Assembly: GCA_016703765.1 (NCBI GenBank)
Contig: JADJBL010000028.1
Coordinates: 1-64,000, forward strand
Source: Saprospirales bacterium
GTDB taxonomy: Bacteria > Bacteroidota > Bacteroidia > Chitinophagales > Saprospiraceae
Length of the DNA stretch: 64,000 nt
Direction of reading: 5' to 3'
Shown: positions 38,308 to 48,800 of the stretch, one piece after another
Layout of the letters: each line of letters begins with the position of its first letter
Numbering within the stretch: the first letter of the stretch is position 1
Program-made: the position numbers and the translations under genes
Notes under the pieces: model-generated
What the model saw: only the letters and a program-made list of their open reading frames with translations
What the model was told of the DNA's origin: nothing
Database searches by the model: none

Positions 38308-38844
38308 ATGCGAACGAGAATCATCAGTCTTGTAGTCATCGCCTTTTCCGCCATTTCCTGCAACCAGGCGCAGACCGTGACTAAAAACGCGGAAGGCAAG
38401 GGAGAGGAGCTATCGGCTTTTTTCGTAAACACCCAGGGCGACACGATTTACCGGGTGATTAAGGACGAGGATGACTGGAGGACGGAGTTAGGGAAAATGG
38501 AATACGACGTGCTTCGAAATGCCGCTACCGAGCGGCCCTTCACGGGCGACCTCCTGGAAAACAAGGCGATCGGCACCTATATCTGCGCGGCGTGCAAGTT
38601 GCCCCTCTTCGAATCCGATACCAAATTCGACTCCCACTGCGGGTGGCCCAGCTATTTCCAGGCCATCGACCCGACCCATATCATCGAAAAGGAAGACAAT
38701 AGCTACGGGATGGTTCGCGTAGAGCTGCTCTGCGCCCGCTGCGGAGGCCACCTGGGCCATGTATTCAACGATGGTCCGCCGCCCACGGGCTTGCGCTATT
38801 GCATTAATTCCGCCTCGCTGGACTTCGAGAAGAAGGAGGATTAA
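38308..38844 (+). CDS. msrB: peptide-methionine (R)-S-oxide reductase, lipoprotein form
   Basis: 178 residues. Reduces the R-epimer of methionine sulfoxide. Lipobox AFSAISC at Cys18 places it outside the cytoplasm. MsrB features in order: [11 protein letters not shown] (first zinc pair), [12 protein letters not shown], then [13 protein letters not shown] (second pair), and the catalytic [10 protein letters not shown] near the C-terminus. Probably repairs oxidised periplasmic or outer-membrane proteins. It may belong to the transcript starting at rimO, 43 bases after the membrane-protein stop. Confidence 0.95.
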   Translation: MRTRIISLVVIAFSAISCNQAQTVTKNAEGKGEELSAFFVNTQGDTIYRVIKDEDDWRTELGKMEYDVLRNAATERPFTGDLLENKAIGTYICAACKLPLFESDTKFDSHCGWPSYFQAIDPTHIIEKEDNSYGMVRVELLCARCGGHLGHVFNDGPPPTGLRYCINSASLDFEKKED

Positions 38845-38851
38845 GCGAAAA

Positions 38852-38950
38852 AAGTTGAAGAGTTGAAAAGTTTAAAGTTTAATGGAAGCCTTTTTGGCTT
38901 TGCCAAAAAGAAACTTTTCAACTTTTCAACTTTTCAACTTTTCAACTTTG
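38852..38950. repeat. octamer inverted repeat with inner hairpin, between convergent genes
   Basis: Left arm 38852-38881 of AGTTGAAA-type octamers, right arm 38912-38950 of four CTTTTCAA octamers. Between them is a perfect 9-bp hairpin (CTTTTTGGC with loop TTT, 38890-38910). It ends msrB transcription and also covers the last codons and stop of the opposite gene. Confidence 0.85.
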
Positions 38951-39624
38951 TTCTTTTTCTTCTGCTCATTATTGCTCTCATAGATTGCATATTGCTCGTA
39001 CTTGAGGGGATCTCGTTCGGCCCAGATATCCTTGCCGATATCCGAGAGCACGACGAATTCATCGTAGAGTTTGTTGCCCATTTCGATGCGGCGCTCCACG
39101 GAGATATCGCGGTCTGACACGCGGTCCTGCTGGATATTGACTGCGTTTTCGAAGTCCTTGCACGCTTCGCTGACCCGGTGGAGGATGGTTTCGTTTACCC
39201 CGGCGTCGGCCAGGAAGTCGATCTGGGCTCTCGCCACGCGCACCACGCGCCGGCCGCAAAAGATCAATTGGGCGTCGGTCATATCGCCCATTTTGGCGGT
39301 TCCGAATTTCCGGTAGCGTCCGCTGCGGTTGTCGTACTTCATGGCTACGCGGGTCATGAGGCTGCGGATGGCGGATTTGAGCTTCTCGGCGGCATCGTAC
39401 TTCTTTTCGGTCATAAGCATCTGGTCGCCTACCAGTTCGTCATCGCCCGGCAGTTCCTTGAATGCTTCGCATTGGTTGGAAAAGCGCTTGAGACGTTCCA
39501 GGTCGTACCCGTATTGTTCGAAATACTTCGCGTCCCGGTGGGCATAGCGAATGCGTTCCACGCATTGCAGGTAGAGGTCCGCATCGGGGAAGTTGTGCTT
39601 TCGATGAAGGGATTGCTTTTTCAT
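38926..39624 (-). CDS. uncharacterised helical protein
   Basis: 232 residues, largely charged and helical, no signal peptide or membrane segment. Segments such as CVERIRYAHRDAKYFEQYGYDLERLKRF, and KLKSAIRSLMTRVAMKYD, suggest a four-helix-bundle-like cytoplasmic protein. The C-terminus (KKKNKVEKLKS) is encoded by an intergenic octamer repeat, as in rimO. No family recognised. Confidence 0.8.
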   Translation of the reverse strand: MKKQSLHRKHNFPDADLYLQCVERIRYAHRDAKYFEQYGYDLERLKRFSNQCEAFKELPGDDELVGDQMLMTEKKYDAAEKLKSAIRSLMTRVAMKYDNRSGRYRKFGTAKMGDMTDAQLIFCGRRVVRVARAQIDFLADAGVNETILHRVSEACKDFENAVNIQQDRVSDRDISVERRIEMGNKLYDEFVVLSDIGKDIWAERDPLKYEQYAIYESNNEQKKKNKVEKLKS

Positions 39625-39997
39625 TGAAAGTCAATTTTTTACAAAAATAATGTCTTTTGCTTTCGAAACAAATATTTTCAGGGGAAAAATATCCTGGTTT
39701 TAGTGTTTAATTCTTTTTACTCAGTTAAAATTTTCTTGCCTTTTATTGTTTCTAAAAAAACACTTTGAAAACTCTGACTGCAAAGGCGCTAAGAGCGCTA
39801 AGAAAATCCCTCTCGTCTTAGCGTTCTTAGCGCCTTTGCGGTTAATACTTTAAGTTTGGGCTCTGGCTGATGTTAACTACCTGTAAACCAAATATTTTTC
39901 AAAAGTTAGGATTTTGATTCGCTGCGAAATAATTGTTATTTCCTGCCCGTAATCCCGCTGTCAAGTCCTAATTTTGACTTTTTAACAAGCGTTCATA
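39625..39997. other. 373-bp gap between divergent genes, with one inverted repeat
   Basis: Contains an inverted repeat of the CGCWAAGG type: left arm 39779-39804, right arm 39816-39845. The rest is AT-rich. No gene, RNA or clear TAnnTTTG element is seen just upstream of the response-regulator gene. Confidence 0.7.
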
Positions 39998-40684
39998 ATG
40001 GAAAAAACCAAAATCCTGGTGGTCGATGACGAACCCGATATTCTCGAGTTCCTGCGGTACAACCTTGTAAAAGAGGGTTTTGTGGTCTTTACCGCATCGA
40101 ATGGAGAGGATGGATTGGTGCTGGCTGAGCGCGAAAAGCCTGACCTGGTCGTACTCGATATCATGATGCCGAAAATGGATGGGGTAGAGGTTTGCCGGGC
40201 GCTGCGGGCTAAAAAAGACTTCGACCAAACGGTCATTGCCTTTCTCACCGCGCGGGAGGAAGACTATTCCCAGATCGCCGCCCTCGATGTCGGTGGCGAC
40301 GATTACATCACCAAACCCATCCGCCCCCGGGTCTTTATCAGCCGGATAAAGGCTTTGCTGCGCCGGCCCAACCGGGCCGACAGTACAGGCCAAACGGGCC
40401 ACCAAATCCGGATCGCCGACCTGCTGATCGACCGCGACCGGGTGATGGTTACCAGAGGGGAGGAGGAAATCGAACTGGCCAAGAAAGAATTCGAACTGCT
40501 CAACTTGCTGGCGAGCAAACCGGGCAAGGTATTCACCCGGGAAGAGATATTCCGCAAAGTATGGGGTACCGATGTCATCGTCGGCAACCGGACCATCGAT
40601 GTCCATATCCGAAAACTCCGCGAAAAAATAGGGGAGAACTATATCCGGACGATCAAAGGGATCGGGTATAAATTCGAGTTTTAA
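39998..40684 (+). CDS. PhoB-like response regulator
   Basis: 228 residues: receiver 1-120 with DDEPD, phosphorylated Asp in LVVLDIMMP, Thr/Ala near FLTARE and Lys in TKPIRP; winged-helix output domain from about 132 (EFELLNLLASKPGKVFTREEI, RTIDVHIRKLREKIGENYIRTIKGIGYKF). Most like PhoB-family regulators. The stop overlaps the kinase start by one base (TAATG), indicating coupling. The target is not evident: no pst or phosphatase gene is near. Confidence 0.93.
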   Translation: MEKTKILVVDDEPDILEFLRYNLVKEGFVVFTASNGEDGLVLAEREKPDLVVLDIMMPKMDGVEVCRALRAKKDFDQTVIAFLTAREEDYSQIAALDVGGDDYITKPIRPRVFISRIKALLRRPNRADSTGQTGHQIRIADLLIDRDRVMVTRGEEEIELAKKEFELLNLLASKPGKVFTREEIFRKVWGTDVIVGNRTIDVHIRKLREKIGENYIRTIKGIGYKFEF

Positions 40685-41733
40685 TGCTGAAAAATCCAAC
40701 CCCTCAACTCATTGCCCTTCTGTCCGCCCTCTGGGTGACCTTGGCCGTCCTGGCCCTCGATGCCGGAGCCCTGTTCGGCTTTCAATGGGCCACTCCTGCC
40801 TGGTTTTTCGTGGTTCAGGTCATTCTGGTATTCATGTGTGCATTTATCGTCTTTTTCTATTACCTGCGAAAATACATCTACCGCAAGATCAAGCTCATAT
40901 ACAAGACTATCCACCAACAAAAACTCCGGCCGGAAGAAAAATCCTCCTCGGTGGATATGCAGACCGATATCATCGATGACGTAGAAAGGGAGGTGGCTAT
41001 CTGGGCCGACAACCAGGCAAAGGAGATCCAAAACCTGCGCAACTGGCAGGAATACCGCCGCCGCTTCCTGGGCGATATTTCCCACGAACTGAAAACCCCC
41101 ATTTTCAATATCCAGGGCTATCTCGAAACCCTCCTGGACGGCGGGCTCTACGACCCCACCATTAACGCCACTTACCTGGAACGCGCCGTGAAAAACGTCG
41201 AACGCCTCAACACCATCGTGGAGGACCTCGAAGTCATTTCCCGCCTGGAATCGGGAGAGCTGATCCTCGAAATGCAGAATTTCGATATCCGCACCCTCGC
41301 AGATGAAGTGTTCGAGGAACTGGACATGAAGGCTGCCGAACGAAATATCAAGCTTGGATTCAAAACAGGCGCCGACCAGCACTTTAAGGTAAGGGCCGAC
41401 CGGGAAAGCATCCGCCAGGTGATGATCAACCTGGTCAATAATTCCATCAAATACGGCAACGAAGGCGGCTCCACAAAGGTAGGCTTCTACGATATGGACC
41501 GCAATATCCTCGTCGAAATTGCCGATAATGGCATCGGAATCCCCCCCGAACAAATCAGCCACGTGTTCGAACGCTTTTATCGCGTGGACAAAAGCCGTTC
41601 CCGCGAAAGGGGAGGCTCCGGCCTGGGTTTGTCCATCGTCAAACACATCATCGAGGCCCACCACCAGACCATCAACGTGCGCAGTACCCTCCAACTCGGG
41701 TCTACTTTTGGCTTTACCCTGGCAAAAGCCTGA
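40684..41733 (+). CDS. PhoR-like sensor histidine kinase
   Basis: 349 residues. Two membrane helices (about 8-28 and 36-58) with little periplasmic sequence, then a linker, H-box FLGDISHELKTPIFNIQGYLE, N-box INLVNNSIKYG, NGIGIPPEQI, FERFYRVDKSR, and GGSGLGLSIVKHI. The almost absent periplasmic loop and lack of a PAS domain suggest it senses through its membrane part or a partner, as PhoR-like kinases can. Translated directly after the regulator gene. Confidence 0.93.
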   Translation: MLKNPTPQLIALLSALWVTLAVLALDAGALFGFQWATPAWFFVVQVILVFMCAFIVFFYYLRKYIYRKIKLIYKTIHQQKLRPEEKSSSVDMQTDIIDDVEREVAIWADNQAKEIQNLRNWQEYRRRFLGDISHELKTPIFNIQGYLETLLDGGLYDPTINATYLERAVKNVERLNTIVEDLEVISRLESGELILEMQNFDIRTLADEVFEELDMKAAERNIKLGFKTGADQHFKVRADRESIRQVMINLVNNSIKYGNEGGSTKVGFYDMDRNILVEIADNGIGIPPEQISHVFERFYRVDKSRSRERGGSGLGLSIVKHIIEAHHQTINVRSTLQLGSTFGFTLAKA

Positions 41734-41742
41734 CGATTTGCT

Positions 41743-41750
41743 TACCTTTG
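41743..41750 (+). promoter_or_regulatory. -7 promoter element of the ABC-F gene
   Basis: TACCTTTG, an exact TAnnTTTG match, 22 bases upstream of the ATG at 41773. Confidence 0.45.
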
Positions 41751-41772
41751 CGCCTTCTTATTCAAAATCGTT

Positions 41773-43683
41773 ATGATCACTGCCACAAATCTGTTTATCC
41801 AATACGGCAACAGGGTCCTCATGGACGACCTCAACCTGGTGCTTCAGTCAAAAGACCGCGTGGGCCTGGTAGGCCGCAACGGCGCGGGTAAATCTACTCT
41901 GCTCAAGATCCTTGCGGGCCATCTGGTTCCGGACGGCGGCAATATCACCCGCCCGAGCGAATCCACCCTGGGCTATTTGCACCAGGATATGGTCCTTCCC
42001 CGCGGCCGCACGGTTTTGGAGGAGGCGCTTACGGCTTTCGAAGCCGCCAAGGCCATGGAACGCCGCCTGATCGAAGTCCACGACCAGATTGCCACCCGCA
42101 CGGATTACGAAAGCGCGTCTTACCTCGCCCTGCTCGAAGAAAACGCCCACCTCAACGACCAGTACGAGCTGGTTGGCGGCGCGGCCATGGAGGCCAATGC
42201 AGAAAAGGTCCTCAAAGGCCTTGGCTTCAAACAAAGCGATTTCAACCGCCAAACCACGGAGTTCAGCGGGGGCTGGCAAATGCGCGTCGAACTGGCGAAA
42301 ATGCTGCTCCAAAAGCCCGACTACCTCTTCCTCGATGAGCCTACCAACCACCTGGACATCGAATCCATCATCTGGCTGGAATCATTTTTAAAAGACTATC
42401 CCGGCGCCATCATCGTCATCTCGCACGACCGGACCTTCCTCGACAACGTCACCACCCGTACCGTCGAAATCGAAGCGGGTAACCTGTTCGATTACAAGGC
42501 GCCCTACAGCAAATACCTCGTGCTCCGGGCCGAAAGAAGGGAAAAGCTCCAATCCTCCTACGAAAACCAGCAACGGGTGATCGCCCAGAAGGAACGGACC
42601 ATTACCCGCTTTATGGCCAAGGCCTCGAAAACGAAGATGGCCCAGTCCATGCAAAAGCAGCTCAACAAAATGGAGCGCATCGAGCTGGACGATGTGGACA
42701 CCACCAGCATGCTGATCCGATTCCCGCCCGCGCCCCGTTCGGGGGAAATCGTCCTGGAAGCCCATAAACTGAGCAAACACTACGGCGCCCTGACCGTTTT
42801 CGACGGCGTCGATATGAAACTGGACAAGGGCGACCGCATCGCATTCGTGGGTCAAAATGGCCAGGGGAAAACCACCCTCGCCCGCATCCTCGTTCGCGAC
42901 CTGGCCGCCACGAAGGGCGATGTAAAATGGGGACATAATGTCCATATCGGCTATTACGCCCAAAACCAATCCGAAACCCTTTCCGGCAACCTGACCGTGC
43001 TGCAGACCATCGAACAGGCCAGCCCTCCGGAAATGCGGCCCCGGCTCCGCGCCCTCCTCGGCGCCTTTCTATTCAGCGGCGAAGACGTCGATAAAAGAGT
43101 GTCCGTGCTCTCCGGAGGCGAACGGGCCCGCCTGGCCCTGGCTAGTCTGCTGCTCAAACCCATCAACCTGCTGCTCCTCGATGAGCCGACCAACCACCTG
43201 GACATGCTCTCCAAAGAGGTGCTCAAGGAAGCGCTCATTAAATACGACGGCACCCTCATCGTCGTGAGCCACGACCGCGGTTTCCTCGCAGGCCTCACCA
43301 ACAGGACCATCGAATTCCGGGACCACCATATCAAGGAATACCTTGGCGATGTCAATTTCTTCCTCGAAAAACGCGCCCTGAGCGATATGCGGGAAGTGGA
43401 AATGAGGACGAATTCCAAGCCAGGGCCTTCCGCTGCGCCCAAAAGGGAATTGTCCCACGACGAGCGAAAGAAGATAACCCGCGCGGTGGCCCAGGCTGAA
43501 AAAAAGGTCGAACGACTGGAGGCCGAAATCGCCGGCTTCGAAGCCCTGCTGGCAGATCCGGTTTTTTACGGCCGTCCCGACGCCCAAAAGCAGCTCCAGG
43601 CCTACCAGGACGCCCAAAAAGCTCTGGAAGTCGCCTTTGCGGAGTGGGAGGAAGCGGACAAAGAGATGAAGGAGTTGTTGTGA
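41773..43683 (+). CDS. ABC-F family ATPase (ribosome-associated)
   Basis: 636 residues: two ABC cassettes without membrane segments. Domain 1 has Walker A GRNGAGKST (near 35) and EFSGGWQMRVELAK with LDEPTNHLD. The linker is the ABC-F interdomain linker (about 235-310). Domain 2 has GQNGQGKTT, VLSGGERARLALA and LDEPTNHLDM. The C-terminus is a coiled coil (RKKITRAVAQAEKKVERLEAEIAGFEALL), as in Uup-type members. Such proteins bind the ribosomal E site and relieve stalled translation; some confer antibiotic protection. Which subgroup this is cannot be fixed from sequence alone. Confidence 0.93.
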   Translation: MITATNLFIQYGNRVLMDDLNLVLQSKDRVGLVGRNGAGKSTLLKILAGHLVPDGGNITRPSESTLGYLHQDMVLPRGRTVLEEALTAFEAAKAMERRLIEVHDQIATRTDYESASYLALLEENAHLNDQYELVGGAAMEANAEKVLKGLGFKQSDFNRQTTEFSGGWQMRVELAKMLLQKPDYLFLDEPTNHLDIESIIWLESFLKDYPGAIIVISHDRTFLDNVTTRTVEIEAGNLFDYKAPYSKYLVLRAERREKLQSSYENQQRVIAQKERTITRFMAKASKTKMAQSMQKQLNKMERIELDDVDTTSMLIRFPPAPRSGEIVLEAHKLSKHYGALTVFDGVDMKLDKGDRIAFVGQNGQGKTTLARILVRDLAATKGDVKWGHNVHIGYYAQNQSETLSGNLTVLQTIEQASPPEMRPRLRALLGAFLFSGEDVDKRVSVLSGGERARLALASLLLKPINLLLLDEPTNHLDMLSKEVLKEALIKYDGTLIVVSHDRGFLAGLTNRTIEFRDHHIKEYLGDVNFFLEKRALSDMREVEMRTNSKPGPSAAPKRELSHDERKKITRAVAQAEKKVERLEAEIAGFEALLADPVFYGRPDAQKQLQAYQDAQKALEVAFAEWEEADKEMKELL

Positions 43684-43777
43684 GTTTTCAGGGTTCAGTT
43701 TTTAGTTTGGGTTTTCATTGCAACTATGTATCTCCTAGCTTGTCCTTGACGCTTATTTGAGAACTAACGCTTACCCA

Positions 43778-46448
43778 ATGAAACCCAATGCCGCGCTCTG
43801 CACGCTGTGCCTGTTTTCCGTTCTCTCCCTTTCCGCTCAGGATTCTTCCGTAGAAATTGAAAAGAAAAAGTACCACACGCAGTTCGTCGACAGCGAGTCC
43901 ATCGAATTCGACGGGAGGCTCTGACGAAGATGCGTGGAATGCAGTAGAGTGGGGAAGCGACTTTCTCCAATACCAACCCGAGGAAAACACGCCGCCATAC
44001 CAGCCTACCCAATTCAAGATCCTCTATACCGACAAATACCTCTACATCGGCTACCGCGCTTTCGACTCCTCGCCCGACAGCCTCGTGGCGCGGATGAGCC
44101 GCCGCGATGAATTTCCCGGGGAATGGATGGAGATCAATATCGACAGCTACCACGACCTGCGCACCGCATTTTCTTTTACCTACTCGGTGAGCGGGGTCCG
44201 GGGCGACGAATTCGTCAGCGACAACGGCAATAACTGGGATACGAACTGGAATCCGGTCTGGGATGGGAAATCCCATATCGACAGCCTGGGCTGGACGGCG
44301 GAGGTGAAGATCCCCTTCAGCCAGCTTCGCTACGGCAGCCAAACAGAACCGGTTTGGGGTATTCAGGTACAGCGGCGCGTGTTCCGCAAGGAGGAGCGGT
44401 CCGTTTGGCAGTATATCCCCCAAAACGCCGGGGGCTGGGTGAGTTTCTTCGGAGAGTTGCACGGCCTGCGCGAGCTGCCCGCCAACAGACAGGTAGAGCT
44501 TGCTCCATACGTGGTGGCCCGGACGGAGCGTTTTGAAAAACAGGAGGGCAATCCCTTTGCTGACGGCTCCCGCAACGGCATCAGCGCCGGGATCGACGGC
44601 AAAGTGGCCGTTACGCGCGACATGATCCTGGACTTTACGGTCAATCCGGATTTCGGACAGGTGGAAGCCGATCCCGGCGCCGTGCGCCTGGACGGGTACG
44701 AGGTGTTTTTTCAGGAGCGCCGGCCCTTCTTCGTCGAGAGCCGCAATCTGTTCGACTACCAACTCACAGGTTCGAGCGCCGGAGGTGAATACGATGCCGA
44801 CCTCCTTTTTTACTCCCGCCGCATCGGCGGGGCGCCCCACGGTTTTCCAACTCTGGAGGATGGGGAATTTGTGGATCAGCCCCAGCAAACCTCCATTCTC
44901 GGCGCCGCCAAATTCAGCGGCAAAACGGCTAAAGGGCTTTCCATCGGGATACTCGAAAGCGTGACCCAAAAGGAATACGCCGAGATCGACCTCGACGGAG
45001 AACGCCGGGACGAATTGGTCGAACCCGGGGCCAGCTACTTTATCGGACGGGTGTTGAAAGATTACAACCAGGCCAATACGATCATCGGAGGCGTTTTTAC
45101 AGCGGTCAACCGAGGAAAAGGACTCGATTTCCTGCACCGGAACGCCTATTCCGGCGGTCTCGACTTCCAGCAATTCTGGAATAACCGCCAGTGGTTTATG
45201 AAGGCCAACCTCAATTTCAGCAGGGTGGAGGGAACGCGCGAAGCCATCCTCGAAACACAGACCGGCTTCGTGCATTATTTTCAGCGCCCCAATGCGCCAC
45301 ACCTGAATGTCGATACCACCCGCACGCACCTGATGGGTACGGGCGGTACCTTCAAAATCGGGAAGTTCGGCGGACAGCCCGACAAAAACGGCGGAGTTGT
45401 CAAATTCGAAACGGGCATGACCTGGCGCTCACCCCAACTCGAGCTCAACGACGTCGGCTTCCTGCTGGCGGCCGACGAGATCAATCACTTCACCTGGGTC
45501 GCTTATAATATTCAGAAGCCCTTCTCCGCTTTCCGGACCCTGCGTGTCAACTACAACCACTGGGCGCGCTGGGATTTTGGCGGGCAGTTCCTATACTCTG
45601 CTTTCAATACCAACATACACGGTTGGTTCAAGAATAACTGGAACCTGGGCGCCGGCCTGACCTGGAACCCCTATGAAGTTTCCAACAATGCCCTCCGCGG
45701 AGGCTCCTCTCTCCGGCGCCCTGCCGGGATGGGCACCTTTATCTACATAAATACCGACGGCCGCAAAAAAATCCAGCTTTCGTCCAACATCAATTATGCC
45801 TGGGGATTCGGGAATACCGTCCGCTACCAATATTTCAACGTGGGCCTTAGATGGCAGGTGTTAGATGCCCTTCAATTGAGCGTCTACCCGGACTACAACC
45901 GCTCCTGGCGCAGACAGGATCAATATGTGGCTCAAACGCAATTCAACGGCGAACTGCGCACCATCGTCAGCGAAGTCGAACAACGCAGTATCTCCATCAC
46001 CGCCCGCATCAACTACAATATCACCCCCGACCTCACGGTGCAGCATTACGGCCAGCCCTTTATCTTCCGGGCTTTGTACGATCATTTCGGCTATGTGACC
46101 AATCCCCTCGCAAAGAAATACGACCAGCGTTTTCACCGATACAAGGGCAACGAGATTACCCCCGATGATAACTCTTTTTCCATCGATGAAAACGGCGACG
46201 GGGCGGAGGACTACCAATTCGACAAACCTGATTTCAACTTCATCCAGTTCCGCTCCAACCTCGTGGTGCGCTGGGAGTATATCCCCGGATCGGAGGTCTA
46301 TCTCGTGTGGTCGCAGGGCGCATTCCCCGACGCCTACGGCGATCTGGAGACGCCCCTACATCAAAGCCTGTTCGGGAACGTCTTCGAGGGCCAACCCAAG
46401 CCCAGCAATATATTTTTGATTAAAGCGACTTATCGGTTCTTGAATTAG
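43778..46448 (+). CDS. DUF5916 outer-membrane protein with N-terminal CBM9-like domain, frame-disrupted
   Basis: Signal peptide from ATG at 43778 (MKPNAALCTLCLFSVLSLSAQ). One extra base near 43921 breaks the frame; removing it gives FDGRLDEDAWNAVEW, the normal start of the CBM9-like domain (GRLDExxW). Then come YLYIGYRAFDSSPDSL, and FTVNPDFGQVEADPGAVRLDGYEVFFQERRPFF, the DUF5916 signature, followed by a barrel-like C-terminal half ending LIKATYRFLN. About 890 residues repaired. DUF5916 proteins are outer-membrane barrels of unclear role, often near proteases or TonB receptors. Not in an evident operon. Confidence 0.85.
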
Positions 46449-46460
46449 AAAGTGGTAGGT

Positions 46461-46533
46461 TTAACCGCAAAGGCGCTAAGGACGCAAAGAAAACTCAAAA
46501 AATTCTTTGCGTCCTTAGCGCCTTTGCGGTTAA
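46461..46533. terminator. perfect 31-bp inverted repeat between convergent genes
   Basis: Arms 46461-46491 and 46503-46533 are exactly complementary over 31 bases, loop of 11. The arms are built of CGCWAAGG-type octamers, a family seen also near 39779, 55194 and 60731. It follows the DUF5916 stop by 12 bases and the tamL stop on the other strand by 14, so it can terminate both. Confidence 0.85.
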
Positions 46534-46547
46534 TATTTTTTTATTTC

Positions 46548-48800
46548 TCAGAATGGATACCCAATCGCCAGGTTGATCACCATCCCTTTATTGGGTGGGC
46601 TCCCGGCGTAGGGCGCCTTCAGTGGGAAGGCAAAATCGAGGCGCAGCAGCAAAATGGTGAAATCGAGACGGATACCGAAGCCGGCATCCACGGCCAGTTC
46701 TTTCAAAAAGTTGCCGCTAAATGCCGCGCCGGGTTTTAAGGGGTCCTCATTCCACAGCCATACGTTTCCCGCGTCGATAAAAAGGGCGCCTTCTACGATG
46801 CTAAACAGCCTGGGCCTGAACTCGGTGTTGATCTCCATTTTGATATCGCCCGATTGGTCGGGCAGGAACAATGCCTCGGGGTTGTCTATATTCGGCGGGG
46901 TGTAGCTGCCGGGCCCGACGGTGCGGCTTCTGAACCCTCTGAGGCTGTTGTTGCCGCCGGCGAAAAATTGTTTTACAAAGGGAAGCTGCCGACTGTTGCC
47001 ATAGGGATAGCCAAAACCGACCACGATGCGGCTGGCCCATTGGCTTCGCCTGCCTATTTTCAGGTAGTAACGCGTGTCGATCTCTGTTTTAATATACTGT
47101 GAAAACCTGCTTCCGAACAGGCTCACCGTATCGTCGGTTTTCCAATTGGCGCCGCTCACCAGTCCGGCGATATTGCCCGCCAGATCCACCAAGCCGTTAA
47201 AGTAAATGCCCGTCCGCCGCGGAGAGCCCGCAAGCTGGTTGTAGTTGAAGTTATAGTTGGTTCCAAAAATAAACTGCTGTTCGATGACCTTTGCCAGCGA
47301 AGGATTCGTGGCGATGCTGTCGGTATATTGTTGTGAAACGCTCAGCAGTTTTACGAAATTGATGGCCACCGGGTTGAGCTGGTGCTCTTTTTGCAGGCTT
47401 TCTTTCCAGACGTATCCGTAGTTCCCGCGGATGCTGGTGATCGTAAAAAGTTTTTGCCGGTTTAACAGCTCATAGCCGACCATCAGGTTGGTTCTCGGCA
47501 CGAATTCGCCCCGGCGGCTGATTTGAAAAAAGGGGAAGACAAAACGGGGGTAACTCAAGGTAGCATCGCCCCCGACCCGGAAGGTATTCGATCCACCGAA
47601 GTTTCCGCTGATCTGGACCTCCGATCCGCCGTATATATTTATGTACAGTTGCTCCGCCTCCCGGAAGGTATTGCGGTTTCTCCAGCCAATAGTAATCTGT
47701 GAGCCGGTCAGGTTGTTGGTTTTTGAGGTGCCGGTAAGCTCCGCCCGCAGCGATTTTTTGGGCAAGGGGGTCAGGTAGTAAAAGACATTCAGTTTTAGCT
47801 CGCCGTCGACCACCACTGGCTCAAACCTGTTTTTTACAAACTTGAAATTGCCGAGATTGATCAACCTGCTCAGCGTGGTATTGTGGTCCTTTCTGCTGTA
47901 AAGGTCGCCCGGCCGGAACTGCATACTGTGTTCAAATACCCTTGGCTTGAATAGTTTGGCCGAGTCGATCAGGTAGAAATGCCGGTGGGGCTCGCCATAG
48001 GTAGTCGAGGTATCTTCTCCTCCGGCGGCGAGGTTGTAATTGGCATAAATGACCACGTCGTTTATTCGGTAAGTTTGCATGGCTTCGACGGGCGTTTCCC
48101 GCTTGATCTTCATATACAGATTGACTTCGTGGTTGCCGATGGTGCTGTCTGTTTCTATGAGCAGGTACTGGGCATTGAAGTAGTAAAAGCCTTTTTCTTT
48201 TAGTTCGACGTCTATCCGGGTCCTTTCTCCTTTGATCAGGTCCAGATTAAAGGGCTTGCCCGGGGACAGCAGCGTTTTGGGCTGAGTGGCCCGGATGGCG
48301 GTTGCCATCGCGCTGGAGTCCGGCGGAAATTCGATGCTCCTGATCTTATACTCAGGCCCGGTAGCTATGTCGTATGCGATCTTCGCTTTTTTTCCATTCA
48401 CCTTGGTCTCCCCGCTTACTTTTACCTGAAAGAAGCCGCGATTCTCCAGGTAATTATCCAGGATCTCCACATTCCTGTCCACACTCACCTGGCTGAGCAA
48501 CACGGGAGCTTCGCCGTATTTGCGCCGGAGCCAGCCCCGAATGCCTTTGTCGCTGCCGAAATTATAGACCCAAAGTTTAAAGGGGATCCCTAAAAATTTT
48601 GAATTGGACCTGGGACGTGTCAATCCCTTTAAATTGCTTTTGATGGCTTTCTTTTGTTTTGGCGGCGCATCCGTTTGGGTGATCCTGATCTCCGAACCCG
48701 TGTATAGCGAATCGTTTTCCGGGACGGATCGGGTAATGCTGCAACCTGCAAACACAAAAACAGCCAGTGAAATAAAAAGTATAATACGGTTCGTTTTCAT
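46548..48800 (-). CDS. tamL: TamL, lipidated TamA/BamA-family outer-membrane protein
   Basis: 750 residues. Lipobox VFVFAGC (Cys20) makes it a lipoprotein, the Bacteroidota variant of TamA. Several POTRA domains follow (about 90-400: FQVKVSGETKVNGKKAKIAYDIATG, then FYYFNAQYLLIETD), then the Omp85 16-strand barrel with the conserved (V/F)RG-like segment FAGGNNSLRGFRSRTVGPGSYTPP and a C-terminal strand ending AIGYPF. It pairs with TamB to insert or shuttle outer-membrane components. The start overlaps the tamB stop by 4 bases (ATGA). Confidence 0.93.
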   Translation of the reverse strand: MKTNRIILFISLAVFVFAGCSITRSVPENDSLYTGSEIRITQTDAPPKQKKAIKSNLKGLTRPRSNSKFLGIPFKLWVYNFGSDKGIRGWLRRKYGEAPVLLSQVSVDRNVEILDNYLENRGFFQVKVSGETKVNGKKAKIAYDIATGPEYKIRSIEFPPDSSAMATAIRATQPKTLLSPGKPFNLDLIKGERTRIDVELKEKGFYYFNAQYLLIETDSTIGNHEVNLYMKIKRETPVEAMQTYRINDVVIYANYNLAAGGEDTSTTYGEPHRHFYLIDSAKLFKPRVFEHSMQFRPGDLYSRKDHNTTLSRLINLGNFKFVKNRFEPVVVDGELKLNVFYYLTPLPKKSLRAELTGTSKTNNLTGSQITIGWRNRNTFREAEQLYINIYGGSEVQISGNFGGSNTFRVGGDATLSYPRFVFPFFQISRRGEFVPRTNLMVGYELLNRQKLFTITSIRGNYGYVWKESLQKEHQLNPVAINFVKLLSVSQQYTDSIATNPSLAKVIEQQFIFGTNYNFNYNQLAGSPRRTGIYFNGLVDLAGNIAGLVSGANWKTDDTVSLFGSRFSQYIKTEIDTRYYLKIGRRSQWASRIVVGFGYPYGNSRQLPFVKQFFAGGNNSLRGFRSRTVGPGSYTPPNIDNPEALFLPDQSGDIKMEINTEFRPRLFSIVEGALFIDAGNVWLWNEDPLKPGAAFSGNFLKELAVDAGFGIRLDFTILLLRLDFAFPLKAPYAGSPPNKGMVINLAIGYPF

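Noticed and set aside
43764..45329. 521-codon frame antisense to the DUF5916 gene
   Set aside because: Shadow of the coding strand; the plus-strand protein shows the family motifs.
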